64,000 nucleotides of DNA from Chryseobacterium sp. LJ668 (GCF_019613955.1 NZ_CP080443.1:62001-126000); one strand, 5' to 3'. Positions 35,603 through 43,597 are shown, numbered from the stretch's first letter. Numbers and translations: made by a program. The notes: generated by a model from the letters alone, not told the origin.

Positions 35603-36536
35603 TTAAAATTTTTGGAGGGAAATAAACTTTGGATTCATCTCTATATTTTAAGATCACCTGCATTTCTTTTTTATCTTCAAAAGCAAGCAATTTGATTTTG
35701 TTTGTGATTTCTTTCCATGTACTGTTTGAGGCGATGTCATCATAATCATCATTATCTGATGCTTTTTCTGCCAACTCAGGCGTAGAATAAATATCATCTT
35801 TGGGTATATATGCGAAACATCCATAAGAGCCTCCTAAATGATCATATCCTTTCATTTCATATGATCCGCCAATATGAATCATAACATCGGTTGCAAAATT
35901 CTGATCTTTTCTGGGTGAATCTATGTTCTTTCCATCTAATCTCGTCTGCGTTCTGAGCTGTTTTGCAGGAATTTTACGACTTCCAAATCTTGTAAAGATG
36001 AAAGCATCCATATCAGATCTTACATATCGTGCTGAAATATTCGGATAGCTTGGAATCCAGTGAAGGCCATACAAATTTCTCTCATAATTGTCAGGAACAA
36101 ATGCTCTGTTCAAAAGCTCATATTTACCATCTTTATTTTTACCTAAACTATACCAAGCATCTCTTGTAACATCAAATTCACCTTTATTTTCAGTTTTACA
36201 ATCCTCTCCTTTAATATTTTTTTCAATGTAAAAAATATTAACTTTATAAGTAGGTACTACTACTGCAGGATCATAAAAATTATAATCTAATCCTTTTAGT
36301 CCCTGTATTGTATAACCGGTAATCTCATTTGTGATCTCGATGCGTATAATCTTTTTTGCAATTAAGTTTATTTTGGGTGGAGGCTCATTGACATTGTAAG
36401 TAACTCCGGTATCTAATCCGTTTTGTGTAAATTGATTTCCAAGAGATGAATTTTCTATATTAGCTCCTGCAAAATTTTTAGCTGAACCTCCGGTAGTCTC
36501 AATATAGTCTCCTCCTATAAAAGATTCCTTACTCAT
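35595..36536 (-). CDS. VgrG-linked protein with L,D-transpeptidase-like motif, putative T6SS effector
   Basis: Product of 313 residues without a signal peptide. Residues 1-50 (IETTGGSAKNFAGANIENSS and NQFTQNGLDTGVTYN) form a Gly/Asn-rich N-terminus of the sort found on proteins loaded on VgrG. Residues 215-245 contain His221 (DVMIHIGG), fifteen residues, then Ser-Tyr-Gly-Cys at 237-240, followed by FAYIP. This matches the His...S-x-G-C arrangement of YkuD-type L,D-transpeptidases and Tlde1-type type VI effectors. The gene starts 2 bases after vgrG and overlaps a small membrane protein gene. A peptidoglycan-targeting toxin is inferred. Confidence 0.65.
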   Translation of the reverse strand: MSKESFIGGDYIETTGGSAKNFAGANIENSSLGNQFTQNGLDTGVTYNVNEPPPKINLIAKKIIRIEITNEITGYTIQGLKGLDYNFYDPAVVVPTYKVNIFYIEKNIKGEDCKTENKGEFDVTRDAWYSLGKNKDGKYELLNRAFVPDNYERNLYGLHWIPSYPNISARYVRSDMDAFIFTRFGSRKIPAKQLRTQTRLDGKNIDSPRKDQNFATDVMIHIGGSYEMKGYDHLGGSYGCFAYIPKDDIYSTPELAEKASDNDDYDDIASNSTWKEITNKIKLLAFEDKKEMQVILKYRDESKVYFPPKILNE

Positions 36537-36538
36537 TA

Positions 36539-38473
36539 TTAATGATTTTTTGAAATTTCCGCAGAATTATTCTTAATCTCTTTTTGAGAATGCTGTTCAA
36601 AAACGCCCTGACTTTGATTAGTAATCTTTCCGTTAGCCACTCTCAATCTGTCTTTATCTGTATGAGATTCTTTATTTCCTTGGATAAATTCAGTCATTTT
36701 TCCTGTAACATTCGTTATAAAATCTGTCCCAACTGAAAGCATATTGAGCAATCCGACACCCGTAGTTTTATTCATTCCCGCAGTTTCAGAAATATTCATG
36801 CCTGCATTAGTCGTAATATTTTCAGCAATATTGACATTCATATTTTTTGCCGTAATATTGATCGTTTCCGGAGCTGTAATATTGATATTGCTTCCAGTCG
36901 TATCCAGGTGAATCTCATTTCCCGATTTATCGGTAATAATAATGCTCTCATCTTCCGTGAAAACTACTTTATGACCACTTCTGGTCTGTATAGATTTTAC
37001 GCGGTTATCCATTCCCCCGCCCAAACCTACTTGTCCGTGGAACATTCCGCCCATGACAAACGGTCGGTCGGGATGGTTGTGCACAAAATTGACCATCACC
37101 TGGTCTCCCACTTCCGGGATGGCTACGTAGCCCCTGTTTTGCGTGATCTTATCGGTTCCCCCTGCATCAGGACTCATCATCCGGATAAAATGGGTCGTGT
37201 CATTCGTCTGCCAGTCGAATCTTACCTGAACCCTCCCCTGTCCTTCCGGGTCAGTGTTGGAGATCACCGTTGCGATCTGCGGCTCGGCTTTGGGAATTGT
37301 AAATTCTGGCTTTGGCAAAAAGCCCGTGTCGGAGGCTATCCCCAAGAAACTTCCGCTGTAATGGCCGATCGTATCGATCTCATGCGTGGCTTCTGTGACC
37401 ATGATTCTTGTAAAATACGAAGTTTCGTTTGTATCCGGTTTGCGCATTTCGATATCTACCGAGCAGCCCGGATGAAGGAAAGGAACCGTAGTGGAACCCG
37501 AGATATTAAAAACATTCACTGCCTCGCTTCCCGAAGTGCTTTTCTGTGAGTATTCCACATCAAGATGGGTCGTTGCCTTGATAGGGGCCACTCGCAGTGA
37601 GGGTGTTTTATAAATATTGTCGTTATGCCCGTAAGCTGTTTTGGCCAGATCTCCCACATGCTGAATAGGAGTCGCCCCTGAAGTCAGCTTCTCGTGCCTG
37701 CTGCTGTTGTAGCCGTAAAACTGAGGCTTGGTGTGCACCGCTTTCAATTCAACTTTAATATCATTGGCACTGCTGCCGTAGGTAAGCTTGATCGCTTTAT
37801 TCTGGGGCGGAAGTTTCCCGAAGTGTAAAACCTCACCGTCGTAATAAAACTGCTCGCCGTAGGCTTCTGCCATTCTCGCAAGATAATTGTAATGCGTCTC
37901 GTCGTACTGGCTGCTGTAGACGATCTGTGAATAATCGTTGGTATCGATTCTGATGTCGAAACGGCTTTTGTCTAAACCCTGCTTGATCACTTCTTCTGCA
38001 ATAATCCCCATATTCACCGGCTGGCTGCCTCCGAAGCTCTGGATATGGGGCGCACCATCGAGCAAAATAGTCGGGCTGTAACCGGATAATACGATATTCC
38101 CGAGGCTCATTTTCTCCTGGCTGAAACCTACTCCCGTAATGACGCCAACGAATGTTCTTTCCGGGCTGTTGTCGATATCTTTGTAGGAAATTACAGCCGT
38201 GAGACGTTTGCCTAAAAACTTGTTGGCTTCTTCCAGGGTGTGTGTCTGGCGGTCGCCCAGAGTGTCGTGGGAAAGCGTAAGGGTAAACTCATGATGGCGC
38301 TGAGCGCTTTGGGTGAGTTTGAAGTGTTTGTAATATCTGATAACTTTACCTTCAATTACCAAAGATAATTTTACCAAACGGTTGATGCCGTTGTGATGGC
38401 TTTCTGATACCCCTTCTGCATTCTGCGAGGGGCGAAAAGAACTGCCTCTGGATGGTTCTAAGGTGTTTGACAT
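36539..38473 (-). CDS. vgrG: Type VI secretion tip protein VgrG
   Basis: Product of 644 residues. The gp27-like part is at about 30-380 (LVIEGKVIRYYKHFKLTQSA, AYGEQFYYDGEVLHFGKL), the gp5-like OB domain at about 395-480 (PEGQGRVQVRFDWQTND, GYVAIPEVGDQVMVNF, DRPFVMGGMFHG), then TRSGHKVVFTEDESIIITDK and a needle-like repeat region (NITAPETINITAKNMNVNI). The last 100 residues are a polar tail. DNA for the first 480-500 residues is clearly GC-richer than that for the tail and the downstream effector. VgrG caps the Hcp tube and carries effectors; core T6SS genes are not in this window. Confidence 0.93.
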   Translation of the reverse strand: MSNTLEPSRGSSFRPSQNAEGVSESHHNGINRLVKLSLVIEGKVIRYYKHFKLTQSAQRHHEFTLTLSHDTLGDRQTHTLEEANKFLGKRLTAVISYKDIDNSPERTFVGVITGVGFSQEKMSLGNIVLSGYSPTILLDGAPHIQSFGGSQPVNMGIIAEEVIKQGLDKSRFDIRIDTNDYSQIVYSSQYDETHYNYLARMAEAYGEQFYYDGEVLHFGKLPPQNKAIKLTYGSSANDIKVELKAVHTKPQFYGYNSSRHEKLTSGATPIQHVGDLAKTAYGHNDNIYKTPSLRVAPIKATTHLDVEYSQKSTSGSEAVNVFNISGSTTVPFLHPGCSVDIEMRKPDTNETSYFTRIMVTEATHEIDTIGHYSGSFLGIASDTGFLPKPEFTIPKAEPQIATVISNTDPEGQGRVQVRFDWQTNDTTHFIRMMSPDAGGTDKITQNRGYVAIPEVGDQVMVNFVHNHPDRPFVMGGMFHGQVGLGGGMDNRVKSIQTRSGHKVVFTEDESIIITDKSGNEIHLDTTGSNINITAPETINITAKNMNVNIAENITTNAGMNISETAGMNKTTGVGLLNMLSVGTDFITNVTGKMTEFIQGNKESHTDKDRLRVANGKITNQSQGVFEQHSQKEIKNNSAEISKNH

Positions 38474-38518
38474 AATATGTGTGATTGTGGTGATTTAAAG
38501 TTATTCATTTTTTTTCAT

Positions 38519-38632
38519 TCAGCAGCCTTCCGGGGTGAACTTTAGCATACTTTTAAGATTGCTGTAATCTAAAGGGCTCTGCCAGAATTTATACCGCATG
38601 ATCTTCAGCACTCTTTTCTTTACTTGACTCAT
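38519..38632 (-). CDS. Possible 37-residue protein between hcp and vgrG
   Basis: ATG at 38632, stop at 38519-38521. The peptide starts MSQVKKRVLKIMRYKFWQSP, is basic and aromatic at the N-terminal half, and ends in MLKFTPEGC. It lies on the same strand as hcp and vgrG, 45 bases before vgrG, and its base composition resembles the core part of vgrG rather than the AT-rich spacer upstream. I do not recognise it. It may be a real small gene or the remnant of a longer one. Confidence 0.35.
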   Translation of the reverse strand: MSQVKKRVLKIMRYKFWQSPLDYSNLKSMLKFTPEGC

Positions 38633-38901
38633 GGTGAATACTTTAGAATTATTTTTTTAGTTATTATTTTAAATATTTTCTTATTGTATTTAAATTTAAT
38701 GTGTGAGTCTGCTCAAGCAAAAATTCCATTGGTTTTGTCTTGCTTTATCAAAAGATATCGGAAACATTCTTGGGAGCAGAGCCTTTTAATAAAACTAAAA
38801 AATAAAGTCAATAAATACGACCCAAAAATAAATTTCAGACAAAAAAGACCGTCTTGAGGGACAGTCTTTGTTTACCATAATACTTGATTGATAACCGGAT
38901 T
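38633..38901. other. AT-rich spacer in the T6SS cassette
   Basis: No convincing gene. The plus-strand open frame here is AT-driven, begins at a TTG and runs through the hcp terminator. The terminator at 38844-38869 is the only clear feature. Confidence 0.5.
38844..38869 (-). terminator. Terminator downstream of hcp
   Basis: AAAGAC-C-GTC / GAC-A-GTCTTT stem with a 6-base loop and one mismatch, followed on the minus strand by a T run. Transcription of vgrG must read through it or start again below it. Confidence 0.7.
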
Positions 38902-39306
38902 TTAGCTTGACGGCCAAAGTCCTTCGTAAGCTGCTGTCCCATAGTTGATTTTCTCGGCGCTTACCACAAAGCTGATCAGCATGGAGTTTTCGTCTACCGC
39001 ATCGAAGTCTACCTCGTGCTGGATCACGTAACCGTTTTCCCAATTAAGGGTGATCAGAGTACCTTCTTCGTGAGATTTGTTGAAGGTGATCTCTCCGGAA
39101 GTAGGCTTGTATTTTCCGTTTAACAGTGATTCCAGAATGTCAGATTTTTCTGTCGCCTCGATCGTTAGTTTGATAATTGCATTTGAAGGATCGGAGGCTA
39201 CTCTACCCGATACGTCTGTAGATCGGGACACGCTGTAGTTCAGCTTTAATAATTTCTGACCCTCACTGCCGTTGAATTTTAAGATTCCTCTTGAATTTGC
39301 TGCCAT
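38902..39306 (-). CDS. tssD: Type VI secretion tube protein TssD (Hcp)
   Basis: Product of 134 residues, the size of Bacteroidetes TssD. Family features: SRGILKFNGSEGQKLLKLNY, VSRSTDVSGRVASDP, GEITFNKSHEEGTLITLNWE, YVIQHEVDFDAVDENSMLI and the final SAEKINYG. It forms hexameric rings stacked into the tube that is fired by contraction. It has its own consensus promoter (39356-39384) and a tandem palindrome upstream. It is followed by a terminator, a small ORF, vgrG, a putative effector and a candidate immunity gene, so this is a satellite cassette rather than the main T6SS operon. Confidence 0.93.
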   Translation of the reverse strand: MAANSRGILKFNGSEGQKLLKLNYSVSRSTDVSGRVASDPSNAIIKLTIEATEKSDILESLLNGKYKPTSGEITFNKSHEEGTLITLNWENGYVIQHEVDFDAVDENSMLISFVVSAEKINYGTAAYEGLWPSS

Positions 39307-39355
39307 GATAGATAAATTTTAATCGTTAATATTTTTGTTGATCTGTTTTCTATAC

Positions 39356-39384
39356 CAAAGATAATTACACCAAAATAATCTCAA
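39356..39384 (-). promoter_or_regulatory. Consensus promoter of hcp
   Basis: On the minus strand TTG (39384-39382), 18 bases, TATCTTTG (39363-39356): a full match to the Bacteroidetes -33/-7 pattern, giving a leader of about 43 bases. Confidence 0.7.
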
Positions 39385-39412
39385 TGCCTTTTTTTTAAAT
39401 TTCTCAATTTTT

Positions 39413-39451
39413 GTAGTAATTCTACGATTGCCTGTCGTAATTATACGACTG
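39413..39451. promoter_or_regulatory. Tandem palindromic repeat upstream of the hcp promoter
   Basis: Two 18-base copies, GTAGTAATTCTACGATTG (39413-39430) and GTCGTAATTATACGACTG (39434-39451), agree at 15 positions and repeat with a period of 21 bases, two helical turns. The second contains the perfect inverted repeat GTCGTA-ATTA-TACGAC and the first GTAG-TAATT-CTAC. The near edge is 29 bases upstream of the -33 TTG, a typical place for an activator site. Confidence 0.55.
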
Positions 39452-39481
39452 AATATGAAGGGAAAATTAAGCACACAAAAA

Positions 39482-39505
39482 AAGCTGCCTCTTACGAAGC
39501 AGCTT
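39482..39505 (-). terminator. Terminator of the cold-shock gene
   Basis: AAGCTGC / GCAGCTT stem with a 10-base loop, followed on the minus strand by a T run. Confidence 0.8.
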
Positions 39506-39526
39506 ACTTTTTACGATATATATCGA

Positions 39527-39721
39527 TTATGCAAGTCTTACATTAACTGCATTTAGTCCTTTTTCGCTTTTTTCTACGTCAAAAACCACTTTATCATTCT
39601 CACGAATCATTTTAGTGTTCAATCCTGAAGAATGTACAAAAATGTCTTGTCCTCCTTCTGCTGGAGAAATAAATCCGAAACCTTTTGTTTCGTTAAAAAA
39701 TTTTACTGTGCCTTGTTGCAT
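39527..39721 (-). CDS. Cold-shock domain protein (CspA family)
   Basis: Product of 64 residues, a single OB-fold cold-shock domain. RNP1 is KGFGFISP and RNP2 is DIFVHSS, preceded by QQGTVKFFNETKG. It binds single-stranded RNA or DNA and melts structure in mRNA. It follows the degenerate DEAD-box gene on the same strand after 73 bases and ends at its own terminator. Both may act in RNA handling. Confidence 0.95.
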   Translation of the reverse strand: MQQGTVKFFNETKGFGFISPAEGGQDIFVHSSGLNTKMIRENDKVVFDVEKSEKGLNAVNVRLA

Positions 39722-39794
39722 TGTATTGGTATTAAAAATTGTTTTATTATTGATTTGCCTAATTCTGGATCAGACTGTTTTTTTATTTAAAGAC

Positions 39795-40439
39795 TCAAGA
39801 CACTGCTGAATAAACTGTTGTTTTCTTGATTTCCATTCCGTCATCAAATATCTTATCAGCAAATGTACTAACTTCTTGCGAGATAACCGCTGAAAAAAGA
39901 ATATTTTGTCTTTTTAAAGGAAGTTTACCGATAAGCCTTTTAAGTTCATGGGTATTATTCTCCAGCAAAATCTCTATATCATCTATAATTAAAACTTCTA
40001 CTTTTGAAAGACTGATATGTCTCTGATCATCAAGTTCTAATAGCTTTTGCGGTGTTGCAACCAGCACATCTAATCTTCTTCTGAGTGAAGAAAGCTGCGT
40101 TCCGTTTGAAATACCCTCATACACAGAAAGCTGTGATAGCGGTAAATATTTTGTATAAATCTTAAAATTCTCCTCAATTTGTAACGCCGTCTCTTTAGTA
40201 GGCGTCAAAACCAAAACTCTCGTGTCATTATGATCAGGATTATTCTTTTTCAGTGCCTGAAGAATTGGCATTGTAAAAGAAGTCAACCTTTCCGTTCCGC
40301 GCGGAATGCAGCATAAAATATCTTTGCCGTTTAAGATCTGCGGAATGATTCTGGTCTGCAGTTCCGTAGGCATCGGACATCCTGCTTCTGTAGCGGCACG
40401 TACGATTGGATTTATTAAGTTCAGGTTTTTAAAACTCAT
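39795..40439 (-). CDS. Degenerate single-RecA DEAD-box-like protein
   Basis: Product of 214 residues from the ATG at 40439; a TTG twelve codons upstream is rejected because MSFKNLNLINPIVRA is the usual family start. It has only the N-terminal RecA domain of DEAD-box RNA helicases: Q motif (PTELQ, 24-28), motif Ia (TPTKETALQI), Ib (ATPQKLLEL). Motif I is changed at residues 45-52 (IPRGTERL in place of A-x-T-G-x-G-K-T), motif II is DDIE at 153-156 instead of DEAD, and motif III is SAV. ATP hydrolysis is unlikely. A TATATTTG box lies at 40504-40511. Confidence 0.8.
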   Translation of the reverse strand: MSFKNLNLINPIVRAATEAGCPMPTELQTRIIPQILNGKDILCCIPRGTERLTSFTMPILQALKKNNPDHNDTRVLVLTPTKETALQIEENFKIYTKYLPLSQLSVYEGISNGTQLSSLRRRLDVLVATPQKLLELDDQRHISLSKVEVLIIDDIEILLENNTHELKRLIGKLPLKRQNILFSAVISQEVSTFADKIFDDGMEIKKTTVYSAVS

Positions 40440-40672
40440 AGTACTTTTTGCCGAGTTACGGCTTTCCTTATTCAAAAATTGATTTTGGAAACATGTGTTT
40501 TGTCAAATATATCGATGACAGGTCTTGTTTGCATTTTAATAAGAGACGAACTTTTTCTATTCTCATTATTCAAGGCCAGTCTTCGGGTATTTATATCACT
40601 TCACAAAGATGAGCGAAAAATTTCATTTAAAATTTATATAAATAAATATCATATTTACATAAATCACACATT

Positions 40673-41233
40673 TTATAAATCTTCAAGATTTCGTTGCCTT
40701 TTTAATTTGAGGTTTTTATAGAAAGACGGCGTTAAACCTGTGATTTTTTTGAATTGATAAGAGAGATGTGCAACACTGCTGTAATTGAGTTTATAAGCAA
40801 TTTGAGTAAGATTTATCTCATTATATAACAACAGCTCTTTTACCTTCTCAATTTTATTGATAATGATAAAATGCTGGATCGTATACCCATTGACTTCCGA
40901 AAATACATTGGAAAGATAAGTGTAATCATACCCTAATTTTTCGCTTAAATACAGTGAATAGTTTTCTTTTGGCTGCTCATCGGCATTATGAACCATCTCT
41001 GTGATTGTGGTTTTTATTTTTTCAATTAAAATACTTTTCTTATCATCTAATAATTCAAGACCCAAATGTGCTAATCTTAACCTGAAAACGTCCAACTGTT
41101 CTTCATTGAATCCTTGCTGAATATCGACAGTACCGAGATCTACAATTGCATGCTGTATTCCTAATTTTTTAATTTCTTCCTGCACCATCATTTTACATCG
41201 CAGACTGACCATATATTTTATGTATAATCTCAT
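40673..41233 (-). CDS. AraC-type helix-turn-helix regulator
   Basis: Product of 186 residues from the ATG at 41233. The TTG upstream overlaps the edge of a palindrome and is rejected, and MRLYIKYMVSLRCKMMVQEE is a typical family start. The N-terminal 85 residues are a short alpha/beta region (GIQHAIVDLGTVDIQ). The C-terminal AraC domain has DYTYLSNVFSEVNGYTIQHF and ITQIAYKL-like second helix (LTQIAYKLNYSSVAHLSYQF), ending KITGLTPSFYK. Ligand and targets are unknown; a palindrome 52 bases upstream suggests autoregulation. Confidence 0.85.
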   Translation of the reverse strand: MRLYIKYMVSLRCKMMVQEEIKKLGIQHAIVDLGTVDIQQGFNEEQLDVFRLRLAHLGLELLDDKKSILIEKIKTTITEMVHNADEQPKENYSLYLSEKLGYDYTYLSNVFSEVNGYTIQHFIIINKIEKVKELLLYNEINLTQIAYKLNYSSVAHLSYQFKKITGLTPSFYKNLKLKRQRNLEDL

Positions 41234-41283
41234 ACAGCTGTTTTTTATGGCGATCTGAAAAAATTGATAAAATTTAAACGACA

Positions 41284-41299
41284 ACCTAATAGATTAGGT
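41284..41299. promoter_or_regulatory. Perfect 7-2-7 palindrome upstream of the AraC-type gene
   Basis: ACCTAAT-AG-ATTAGGT, 51-66 bases before the ATG at 41233. Candidate operator. Confidence 0.4.
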
Positions 41300-41404
41300 A
41301 AGATACATAATTTTAAAACATTAAAAATCTTAAAACAGATATAAAACATACTCTTAAAATAAATTTAATAATGATTAATAAACCGAAATTTTGTCCCTAA
41401 AAAA

Positions 41405-41434
41405 AATTCTCCACAGAGATTACTGCAGAGAATT
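41405..41434 (-). terminator. Terminator of the acyl-CoA dehydrogenase gene
   Basis: AATTCTC-CA-CAG / CTG-CA-GAGAATT stem with an internal mismatch and a 6-base loop, followed on the minus strand by a T run. Confidence 0.7.
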
Positions 41435-41456
41435 GTTATTTCAAATTTTTTTGAGG

Positions 41457-42968
41457 TTAAACCAGAGACATCCAATTGCTGTTTTCTGAGTAATCATCTA
41501 AAGGCTTTAAATCCTGGTGGTGATTCATTGATGCGAGAAGTGTAACAATCTCCTGTCTGGTCATTTCGACAGAATTATCAACCAATTTTTGGTTAAACCC
41601 TGCATTGCTAAGTTCCAAAAGATCATTTACGGTGATAATTCTTGCCACAACTTTTCCTAAATCAATCATTTTTCTCTGAGAAATTGTAGTATTGATTGTG
41701 AAATCTAAATTTTGTGTATACAATTTTGCTGCATTTTCACTTAAAATATTCTGCTGCAAATATTCACCTACATTTTCAATTTTCTTTTTCTTCATATCCT
41801 TCAGAATTCCTTCTGAAATCTGGGTGTACAACATTTCGTTTGAACCTTCAAAAATCTGGAATGGACGGCTATCCATAATACCTCTTCCGCCAATGTGGCT
41901 CATTCTGTATCCTTTTCCACCCGACAACTGTACCAGAATCTGTGCAGCTTCCTGCATCATATCGGTAACCAGAGCTTTCATAGAATTGGCATGAACACCA
42001 TCTGATGAAAGGTTGTTTTCAATACCGCTGATCTTAGAGCTCTTCGCACACATTGCAGAACAAAGTGTAAAGAATGATTCTAATCTCGTCAGCTGATACT
42101 GCACTTGGTCTAGTGCGTAAAGATTTGAATTTCCTACAATTCTGTTTCTTGTATGATCGAGCGCTTCATCAAGCATTCTTTTCAGAAAGCCCATCCCCAT
42201 TCCCGGAAACTGAAATCTGCTTCTGTGAAGAATATCAAGCATCATTTTAAGGCCTGTGGATTCAGGAATCAATTTGTTTGCTTCAGGAACTTTAATGTCA
42301 ATCTTATTAAGTCCGTAAGGAATCATGTATAATCCCGGATTGTCATAATATTCTAAAACTTCAATATTTTGTGCTGGCTGATGTGTATCTGCAATGAAAA
42401 AATCTACATCTCTTGAAAGATTTCCTTCTGCATTAGCATTTCTCGAAGTAATTAGCCAATAATTAGCCAATCCGGTAAGACCCTGCCAGTGTTTTGTACC
42501 TTTTATTTCAAAAGAATTTCCTTTTAACTCATTTTGAGTTTTCATATTTAATGCATCACTTCCGAAATCTGGTTCTGTGATCATCAAACCACCCATTGCA
42601 CCATAATCTAAGAAATGCTTAAATATATTTTCTTTAATAGATTCATTCCCATATTTGGCTAAGGGCTCTAAAAAAAGAGCAATATTAATCCCGAAAGTCA
42701 ACGATAACGGCAGAGATTCGTAAGAGGCAGCAGATAGAATCCCCAAACATTCTTTCACCTTCAATCCTCGCCCGCCGAATTCTGATGGTACTGCGACAGA
42801 AAGGGGTTTCAAATTCATGATTTCTTTCCACACGCTTGGTGGGAGACCTCTCGAAAGACATAGCTGGTCGATGTTTTCCCTTTGAAAAAGTTGGTTGAGT
42901 GAAGTTTTAAAATGATCAAGAAATTCAGGATAAGACTCTCCTGAAGACTTGTAAGAAGATTCATTCAT
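41457..42968 (-). CDS. Acyl-CoA dehydrogenase family protein
   Basis: Product of 503 residues from the ATG at 42968; the frame extends 42 codons to a GTG, but those residues do not look like family sequence. FAD-binding signature GLMITEPDFGSDALNMKT and GTKHWQGLTGLANYW in the middle domain. In the C-terminal helical domain LHRSRFQFPGMGMGF and SHIGGRGIMDSRPFQIFEGS are conserved. It oxidises acyl-CoA thioesters; chain specificity is not readable. It appears to be transcribed alone and ends at a terminator. Confidence 0.85.
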   Translation of the reverse strand: MNESSYKSSGESYPEFLDHFKTSLNQLFQRENIDQLCLSRGLPPSVWKEIMNLKPLSVAVPSEFGGRGLKVKECLGILSAASYESLPLSLTFGINIALFLEPLAKYGNESIKENIFKHFLDYGAMGGLMITEPDFGSDALNMKTQNELKGNSFEIKGTKHWQGLTGLANYWLITSRNANAEGNLSRDVDFFIADTHQPAQNIEVLEYYDNPGLYMIPYGLNKIDIKVPEANKLIPESTGLKMMLDILHRSRFQFPGMGMGFLKRMLDEALDHTRNRIVGNSNLYALDQVQYQLTRLESFFTLCSAMCAKSSKISGIENNLSSDGVHANSMKALVTDMMQEAAQILVQLSGGKGYRMSHIGGRGIMDSRPFQIFEGSNEMLYTQISEGILKDMKKKKIENVGEYLQQNILSENAAKLYTQNLDFTINTTISQRKMIDLGKVVARIITVNDLLELSNAGFNQKLVDNSVEMTRQEIVTLLASMNHHQDLKPLDDYSENSNWMSLV

Positions 42969-43245
42969 AAAATAAAAAATATGTGCTGTATGCCATCGAT
43001 ACAACGAAATTACCAAATGAAGCGAATGGCACAACTTATTATTTAAATCAGCAGCTTCACAAAATCTGCGACTAAGATACGAATTTTCAGACACCTTAGA
43101 CAGTAAATCTTGAAAAATTGATATATTATTAAAGCAATATTGTAAATATTGTCAAAAATTCAATATTTAAATGATATTCAGTATTTATTCCAAATACTAG
43201 AGAATTAGATTAGAATAATTCTTTTTAAATTCACCATCAAAGGCG

Positions 43246-43506
43246 TTATGATTTTTTCCTAAACAAAATAAAACATAGCAGTAAAGTCAAATTAACAAGT
43301 ACTGCGAATGCATTTGAAAGAATTATAGGTAGTTCATTTTTTATAATCCCATACCAAACCCATAGAGAAAGCCCACAGATCAATACAATTATCATAATCC
43401 AGGAAAGATCTTCCACATTTTTATCTCTAATCACTTTTATCAGTTGCGGAATCATTGATATGGAAGTAAGAACTCCCGCGATAATGCCTAAAGTATTTTC
43501 GTCCAT
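43246..43506 (-). CDS. SemiSWEET-family sugar transporter
   Basis: Product of 86 residues with three transmembrane helices. The PQ-loop motif lies in GVLTSISMIPQLIKV, followed by WIMIIVLICGLSLWVWYGI and LSNAFAVLVNLTLLLCFILF. Such half-size SWEET proteins dimerise to move sugars across the inner membrane. There is no operon partner. Confidence 0.85.
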   Translation of the reverse strand: MDENTLGIIAGVLTSISMIPQLIKVIRDKNVEDLSWIMIIVLICGLSLWVWYGIIKNELPIILSNAFAVLVNLTLLLCFILFRKKS

Positions 43507-43597
43507 AATGATATAAGAAATATAAAAATTTACTACAAAACGAAATAGTTATAAAGTCATCTCTATTTAATTTTGTAGTAAATCTTCTGGAATAGGA

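Noticed and set aside
36908..37549. 213-codon open frame on the plus strand inside vgrG
   Set aside because: It is antisense to a clear VgrG gene in its GC-rich part, where stop codons are rare on the other strand; no domain is recognisable.
38624..38857. Plus-strand frame with a hydrophobic start in the T6SS spacer
   Set aside because: Starts at TTG, is driven by AT-rich DNA and runs through the hcp terminator; direction is opposite to the cassette.
42969..43094. 42-codon upstream extension of the acyl-CoA dehydrogenase from GTG
   Set aside because: The added residues do not resemble the family N-terminus and an ATG gives the expected start.
43211..43223. Second Fur-like sequence (TAGAATAATTCTT)
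   Set aside because: It lies downstream of SemiSWEET and more than 240 bases upstream of the acyl-CoA dehydrogenase start, with one mismatch and no iron gene nearby; chance in AT-rich DNA is likely.
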